A DNA stretch of 64,000 nt from Alnus glutinosa. Taxonomy: Eukaryota; Streptophyta; Magnoliopsida; Fagales; Betulaceae. Below the pieces are notes generated by a model. That model made no database searches. It was given only the letters and a program-made list of their open reading frames with translations, and was not told the origin of the DNA. The stretch's first letter is position 1. Each line of letters opens with the position of its first letter. This document shows, in pieces, positions 58,501 through 64,000 of the stretch. The position numbers were made by a program, and so were the translations under genes. The stretch is from contig NC_084889.1 of NCBI RefSeq assembly GCF_958979055.1, forward strand, positions 15,330,761 to 15,394,760, written 5' to 3'.

Positions 58501-60395
58501 GACAAGAGGTTGGTGCACTAAGACTCCACACAAACTACGTTGAAAAGCTTTTATCAAACTTCAAATCCTTTTAGTCACCCCTTTATGCAAAATGGCCTTA
58601 CAACCCACATAGGCACTATGCTCCAACTAACCATCCACTTTTCACCTTAGTGGTCCATGCCTTGACAATTATAACCACACATCCTAATCCTAATCTTAAC
58701 ATTGGACATTAAACAGGTAAATATGGTATGACATATGCTTCAATACTAACACAATAAACCAAGATGCTAAAGATCATGGGTTGATAAAGTAGCAGGGAGC
58801 ATAATACTTACATAAATCATTTACCTGTCCAATGACAAACTCAAAGTTGCCCTTAAAACGCTGCCTTAATTCACTCTCTGGAGTAGCCAAAAGTTTCTCA
58901 GTACCACCATTACTAATCCCTGATACAAGAGCAATCAAAGCCGTAGTATCAAAATTTATAAGGTCACCTTCGCCTAACAACACCCCTATATCAGAAGATC
59001 CCACATTTTTGAAATCTAAAGGGCAGAGTTTCATCCCCAAAATGAGTGAATGGAAAGAATCACCCACATTCCCCTCCAATCGCTCTTCAAAAATCCTTGG
59101 CATGACTGCAGCAACACTTGAGCCTTTGAGATTGCATCCAGAACTTGAAACAGTATCACCAATATCATCAACCTTTATTTCAAGCACACATGCCTCTCGA
59201 TACAATCTACCAAGCACATTTATCCACTCACCTTCCAAATCTTCGGAGAAGTCAAAATCAAAAACAGAAAACTGCAATGCAATCTCAGACGCCCCAAATT
59301 CTTCTCTTAGTTTGTCTTTAACAAAGTTTCCAAGTCCATTCGCGAAGAAAAGAATGATGGAAGAAGGTTTCAATGTTATCATCGACTGGGCTGCAGTAAG
59401 GACTTCTTCAATTCGCAATTTCAAGCCCTTAGTCTTTTGGCATCTATCCCAAGAAATGTACCTTGGGTTCCTATCAGAGACAATAATCCACACGGGTTTC
59501 CCATTGAGAGTACAAACTACATCAACATGGACGCCTTTTGAACAAGAATTGGTTCCCCGCCCATTCCAATCTGTAGGTGATAGAGGAATTGGCTTGCAAA
59601 CTCGAGAAACTCCCGTTACAAAAGGCTGCTGGAGAATGTGAACGACTGCCTCGAGGTGCCCAATATTGACACTGCCCCAACATAACAAGAACGATCATAT
59701 CTCTTATCACTAAAAATTCTTTCAAGAAAAGCAGAAATGCAACTGCTGATTAAGACCAAGTACTTAGCTATTTCAGTAGATGAAACAGAAAATGAACCGT
59801 CCTGGATTATTAAATGAAACTGCTAAATCAGAATAAGCAATTGATAAAGTTAATTTGACATAGACCTTACAGGTGAATATTCTAAACCCCCATTACCATT
59901 CAGTCAGCATTAGAGATGGAGACAGTGACATTTACTAGGTTAGATAGGTTTCTACTACACATAATTCATGCGGGAAACAAAGAGACCCTCTTTTCCATTT
60001 TTCTTTTTCTCTTTTTTTGGGTTTTGTTTAATCTGCCATCCATTGGGGTAAAAGCAACCCAATAATCATATTTGGTAGTTTAGTCCGCTAATCTAAGTTT
60101 TGTCTGAAATAAGCCAAATGGGTTGGTTTTATAGAGCAAATTGTTTCTCTAGCAGCCAACAGAGAGTGGTAGAACTTTCACACTATTCGGAGTTGGGCCA
60201 GGCTCACCTTAGGCGTGTGGTGGAGCAGCGGGAGAGGAAAGCGAGCTCCGAGTGGGCGAGTTTGAGGAGAGTGCGCCTGCATGAGCCGGTGAGGGTGGTG
60301 GACGCAGCGGGCAATCCCTCTATTCTACCAATCACGGCCCTGCATCTCTTCTTTGCCAATTCCACTTCTTCTGCAATCCCTTTTGCCTCCATCAT
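52521..60395 (-). CDS. UPF0415/C7orf25-like protein (DUF1308), 4 exons
   Basis: Minus-strand exons 60395-60208, 59671-58825, 57145-56979 and 52728-52521 join in consistent phase to 1,410 nt (469 aa, TAG stop). Exon 1 (MMEAKGIAEEVELAKKRC) is helical. Exon 2 carries VVHILQQPFVTGVSRVCKP, DVVCTLNGKPVWIIVSDRNP and NFDTTALIALVSGISNGG. Exon 3 carries CESVHSEFKELVLMCGGP. Exon 4 carries VVPDSPSQRVMGLPTTRKLA, VFGTGDYWHAPTLTANMSFV and the C-terminal SLFTIEHRPRALTGD, the DUF1308 hallmark. All donors and acceptors are GT/AG (for example CCTAAG|GTGAGC). The family runs from plants to animals, function unassigned. Two ATGs stand in tandem at the start (60395 and 60392). Intron 3 (4.25 kb) holds an antisense LINE and intron 2 a sense LINE tail. 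Confidence 0.88.
53795..54260 (+). repeat. Dispersed repeat, LTR-like, copy 2
   Basis: Partner of 42370-42770, in intron 3 of the UPF0415-like gene, directly before the LINE at 54290. Shares GGGTCAAAT, AATGCAATT, GAATAAA.TATAATTAATGG and GTTATGAGA in order. Confidence 0.45.
54290..56565 (+). mobile_element. 5'-truncated L1-like LINE with RT and zf-RVT, antisense in UPF0415-like intron 3
   Basis: Frames give FHARSKFEKSLNASFIALIPK and the RT core (QLDIRKAFDHINLKFL, GLRQGDHLSPLLF, and catalytic LLFADDTLVF). GMKVNLAKS, LKYLRMLLEAF and the zinc-binding tail (TLDNLKKRHVIA-like, LLLHCDVASTLWSTLFS-like) follow. A stop after QRNFL (55335-55337) and further frame changes kill it. Ends TATACTAAGGGGCACCC then A-rich (56550-56565). 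A short TTCTTTA occurs on both sides but is too weak to call a duplication. Confidence 0.85.
57815..58286 (-). mobile_element. 5'-truncated LINE tail with 11-bp duplication, in UPF0415-like intron 2
   Basis: A 472-bp insert. Minus strand: MCKKSGESINHLLIDCEVAR, LNLFGVEWGMSKWVIDLL, LAPLCLMWCFRYDRN, then ACTTAT plus poly(A) (plus T-run 57815-57825). The perfect duplication GTATACCTATT lies at 57804-57814 and 58287-58297. Same strand as the host gene. Confidence 0.92.
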
Positions 60396-60557
60396 TTGAC
60401 AACACTCGCTCTCTAACTATTACGAATTACAGCAAAGATTCTAACAGGAACAATTCATGATTTGAAGAGTTAGAATTACACCATGCATCTTCTCATGGGA
60501 TCAATCTATTTGACTGCCTACAAGTTTTTTCCCCACGACCACAATCTCCTAATATTA
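60396..60557. other. 5' flank of the UPF0415-like gene
   Basis: AT-rich leader/promoter side of a minus-strand gene. No clear TATA box picked out. Confidence 0.3.
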
Positions 60558-60872
60558 GGGTGCGTATGGGATTGCGATTTTATAGACAATAAGTACGATT
60601 TTAAACCAAATCGCAGAATATAAATCGTTTGGGAACTGCATTTTTAAAAATTGCGATTTGAAAACGCAGATTTTCTGCATTTTCAAATCACAGGTAAGAT
60701 GGTGCTTTTTTGAAAACGCAGAATTTTAAAGGCTAATTTGCTATTTTAAATGCTAAACTGCGATTTTACCAAACGCTTAACTGCGTTTTTAAAAATCACT
60801 TTTTCCAAATCGCACATTTTAAAATCGTGATTTTAAATCGTACTTTCTGAAATCGCAAATCCAAACGGTCCC
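60558..60872. mobile_element. PIF/Harbinger-like MITE, 315 bp
   Basis: Ends GGGTGCGTATGGGATTGCG and, inverted, GGGACCGTTTGGATTTGCG, with TTA on both sides (60555-60557, 60873-60875). The interior is made of GCGATTTT/AAAATCGC repeats (TTTTTGAAAACGCAGAATTTT). A decayed copy sits at 29105-29405. Confidence 0.82.
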
Positions 60873-61205
60873 TTAAGGAATTTGTTTACTTGTGTTTTTA
60901 TTTATTTATTTATGCTAATTTATTTACACATGATGTTAAACTCTTTTTGACATTTACCCCCGATAATCAATTGAGAATTTGAGATAAATCCAACAAATTG
61001 GTTACATGGTAGTGAGCAGAGTCAAATTCAATTCTGATTAGGAGGATTTATCTTAAATATTAGTATAAAATTTGGGTTGGGTGAGGATAATTTTTTTTTT
61101 TAGTGGGTAATTTTAATTAATCATATTGGAAACTTGGCAAAAACATTCAACTTCTTTGTGACAATACCATATAATATATAATGCACATATTGTATGTTAT
61201 ACATT
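60873..61205. other. Spacer between MITE and LINE, no gene seen
   Basis: AT-rich; T-run plus AGTGGGTAATTTTAATTAATC at about 61090 resembles an inverted LINE 3' tail without body. Confidence 0.4.
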
Positions 61206-64000
61206 TTTTTTTTTGAAAGCTATTTCATTAAAACAGAGCAAAAAGACTAGGGACTACACCCTAGATCAGTACAAACAGAAGCCGAGATTGAGTCAGGGAA
61301 AGACTCAATCCAGACTCGATGAAGACCCTGTTGGACTGCCTGACAAGCCAACAAATGGGCCACAATATTTGAATTGCGATTTACATATGAAACTTGCCAA
61401 TCAGAGAAGCCTTGAGCCAATAAACGTCTGTCTTCAATAATATTACCAAAGCGCGGCGGTTGTAGACCCGTGGATTTTAGAGCATCCACAACCACCTTAG
61501 CATCTCCTCCCAACCAGATCCTTCGAAAACCCATGGCTTTCGAAAACTCCACCCCCATACGTGCTGCTAGGGCCTCCACCGTAGAGGGGTCAGAAATGTA
61601 CGAGAGGGTCGTGCACAGAGAAGCACACACCCTACCCATGAAATCCCTTGTTACTACTCCCACACCCATTACCTGTGCAGCCTTGTCAACCGAGGCGTCC
61701 CAGTTGATTTTTATCCAACCCGAATCTGGTTTCTCCCATTTAGAAAAAGTGGCCAAAGCATCAACCACTGAAATAGGCTGGATACAACTAGCTTGCTGAA
61801 ACGCATCCAGAGATTCTCTAGCACTAACCATCAAACACCTAGGCAGCAGAATGGAACCCCCGAACACCACATGATTCCTTTGGTTCCACTTTTGTATGCC
61901 GTAATAGCTACCAACGCCAACACCTTCCCCTCCAATTTGGAGCTCAATCCTTGAAATATAGACAGAAAATCCCCCCCCCCCCCCCTGAGATGACACTTTT
62001 GTTGATGGATCAAGGGCATTCCGCCCATACCACAGTAGCCATGGGACATCGCCAAAGAAAATGCCCAGAAGATTCCACCTCTGCGCCACACTGTGGACAG
62101 AAAGGTTCAGAGACAACCTTCTGATGATAGAGCTTCTCCTTTGTTGGGAGAATATTATTGCAACCCCTCCACAAGAACATTTGGACCACAAGTGGGACAT
62201 TCAACGTCCACAGACGTTTCCAAAAAGGATTGCTCGTCACCGGATTGGAACAGCTGCCTGAATCTCTAGACCGACCCTCAACAACCAAATAGTAGGCACT
62301 GCGGACAGAGAATTCTCCATTTTTGGTACCTGACCACCTCATCCGGTCTGATTGAGATCTAGGAGAAATTGCTATGCTACAAATCTGGGCAACCACCGTT
62401 AGAGGGAAGAGGCTCTCAACCACAGGTATGTTCCACCAATTGGTATCCCTATCTATCAATTCATCAACAGTTGCATTAGCACTTACGCCATTAGAATTAG
62501 AGTAGATACCAATATTTGAGTTGCTGGGAATCTAGTTGTCCTGCCAAATTCGTATATGGTCCCCTGTTCCCACTTGCCACAATAGACCCTTTTGGATCAA
62601 AGCCTTGGAGTTCCAGATTGATCTCCAAGCAAACGATGGTCTCTAGCCAATATTAGACTCCAGAAAATCTTTCCTTGGGAAATATTTTGCCCTAAAAACC
62701 TGTGCAACCAAAGATTCAGGATGTTGGAGAAATCTCCACCCCTGCTTAGCCAAAAGAGCCAAATTGAACAGCTCCAAGTCTCTATAACCCAAACCCCCGA
62801 ATCAAGCCTGTTTCCCATCTTCGACCATTTCATCCAAGAGATTTTGGTCGTGTTGTCCTTATGGCCCCACCAAAACTTTGCCATCAACGAGTTGATCTCC
62901 CGGCAGAGGGTCTTAGGAAGTTGAAAAACACTCATTGTGTAGGTGGGAATAGCTTGCAAAACAGACTTAAGGAGGATTTCTTTCCCAGCATGGGAAAGAA
63001 ACTTTTCTTTCCAACCATTCATTCGCCGCCAAATCCTACCCTTGATATCGTTAAAAGCACTAACCTTAGACCTTCCGATGAGAGCGGGAAGACCAAGATA
63101 ACGGGCGTAATTCTGAGTTGAAGCCACTCCCACAGCCCTCAACATCATACTACGGCAAGCTGGATCAGTATTTCGACTAAAGAAACAAGAAGTTTTATCT
63201 CGATTAACCTTTTGGCCCGATGCATTCTCATAACACGAAAGCACCTCTTGGATCGTTCCCCATTCATGTAAGTTAGCCTGACAAAAAGGAGGCTATCATC
63301 GGCAAAAAAGAGATGGTTGATGGAAATACCACTCCGGCCAATGGGAATCCCTGACAGTAGACCACTCATTTCCTTAAAATATAACAAAGAGCTCATCGCC
63401 TCCGCGCAAAGTATGAAAAAATAGGGAGAGAGAGGGTCACCCTGCCGCACCCCCATTGTTGGAATTATGTGACCATGAGGTTGGCCATCAATAAGAATTG
63501 AATAAGACACCGATCGCACACAAGTCATCAACAAACCAATCAACGCTCCGCGAATCCCATCTTTCGCATAATGGCTTCCAAGAAATCCCATTCTAAACGG
63601 TCATAGGCTTTGCTCATATCGAGCTTTAATGCCATAAAACCTTCATTTCCCTTCAACCTAGTATCCATTGTGTGCAAAGTTTCAAAAGCCACAAGGACGT
63701 TGTCGGTGATGATCCTCCCAGGAATAAAAACACTTCGCTCCAATGAAATGACACTAGGAAGGACCCTTTTCAACTGGTTTGCAAGGACTTTAGAAATGAG
63801 CTTATAAATCACGTTACAAAGGCTTATAGGCCGGTACTCAGTAACCCTAGAAGGATTAGAAATCTTCGGGATAAGAACTAAATTGGTAGCATTCAACTTA
63901 GTATCTAACGAGCCTCCATTTAAAAAAAATACAAAACAGCCCCACATACCTCACTACCGGTTGTAGCCCAGGATTTTTGGTAAAAGGCAGCTGGAAAGCC
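61206..64000 (-). mobile_element. L1-like LINE ORF2 (RT, zf-RVT, RNase H), running off the window
   Basis: Minus strand from 64000 downward: LNATNLVLIPKISNPSRVTE, FIPGRIITDNVLVAFE, LKLDMSKAYDRLEWDFL, GVRQGDPLSPYFFILCAEA and catalytic NHLFFADDSLLF. NARYLGLPALIGRSK-like and FWWGHKDNTTKISWMKW follow. The zinc-binding region has FWKRLWTLNVPLVVQMFLWR and CPQCGAEVESSGHFLWRCP. RNase H has WIKINWDASVDKAAQ, STVEALAARMGVEF, IWLGGDAKVVVDAL and NSNIVAHLLA. It ends poly(A) (plus T-run 61204-61216). Several frame changes (near 63550, 63250 and 62600) and a poly(C) run (61970-61984) break it. Confidence 0.88.
61970..61984. repeat. Poly(C) tract inside the LINE
   Basis: About 15 C between the zinc-binding and RNase H parts. 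It shifts the frame; the length may be an assembly uncertainty. Confidence 0.8.

Noticed and set aside
58832..59641. Plus-strand ORF of 269 codons
   Set aside because: Antisense shadow of UPF0415-like exon 2, whose minus-strand frame has conserved motifs and correct splice sites.
61088..61125. Fifth micro-retroposition (T-run plus AGTGGGT)
   Set aside because: The tail motif fits, but no convincing direct repeat flanks it.

Overview
The window looks like nuclear DNA of a dicot plant, probably a woody eudicot. The host genes are split by GT/AG introns and resemble plant families, the intergenic DNA is AT-rich, and transposable elements fill most of the space. I cannot name the species. No RNA genes, CRISPR array or bacterial-type operon were seen.

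Host genes. (1) 3127-7980, minus: a decayed TED7-like (tracheary element differentiation-related) gene, frameshifted and split by a hAT transposon. (2) 22225-28976, plus: a three-exon UPF0426 (chloroplast) gene of 125 codons whose second intron is 6.26 kb and holds LINE relics. (3) 29980-32642, plus: a five-exon METTL21-like protein-lysine methyltransferase, 269 aa. (4) 34242-39503, plus: a ten-exon zinc alcohol dehydrogenase-like protein (ADL6 type), 377 aa. (5) 43713-44462, plus: an intronless NDR1/HIN1-like (LEA_2) protein, 249 aa. (6) 52521-60395, minus: a four-exon UPF0415/C7orf25-like (DUF1308) gene, 469 aa, with LINEs in two introns. Exon phases agree at every junction I joined in genes 2, 3, 4 and 6, so these four appear intact.

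Mobile DNA, left to right. 84-2143 is a three-level nest: a short retroposon inside a hAT-like element inside another. 3168-7414 is a hAT element with a perfect 8-bp target duplication and a dead transposase. 7980-10560 is a copia gag-protease fragment split by a 515-bp non-autonomous hAT. 10605-12550 is a long-TIR Mutator-like element. 13104-15113 is a copia element with two LTRs but most of its interior deleted. 17216-17891 is a possible solo LTR. 19509-20942 is a non-autonomous CACTA element. 21470-22128 is a Mutator-like element carrying a 94-bp MITE in one arm. 30517-30717 is a 201-bp TRIM-like element. 33377-33873, 40384-40776, 45370-45521, 48312-49222, 49528-51429 and 60558-60872 are further TIR elements. 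L1-like LINE pieces lie at 22764, 24480, 49880, 54290, 57815 and 61206 to the window end.

I did not find a convincing new biological system. The most unusual signals are several micro-retroposition footprints (14-17 nt of LINE-like 3' tail plus poly(A) between long direct repeats), the very small TRIM-like element, and insertions whose empty site can be read from a paired arm or a restored reading frame. All product names rest on recognising family motifs by eye; no search was run.
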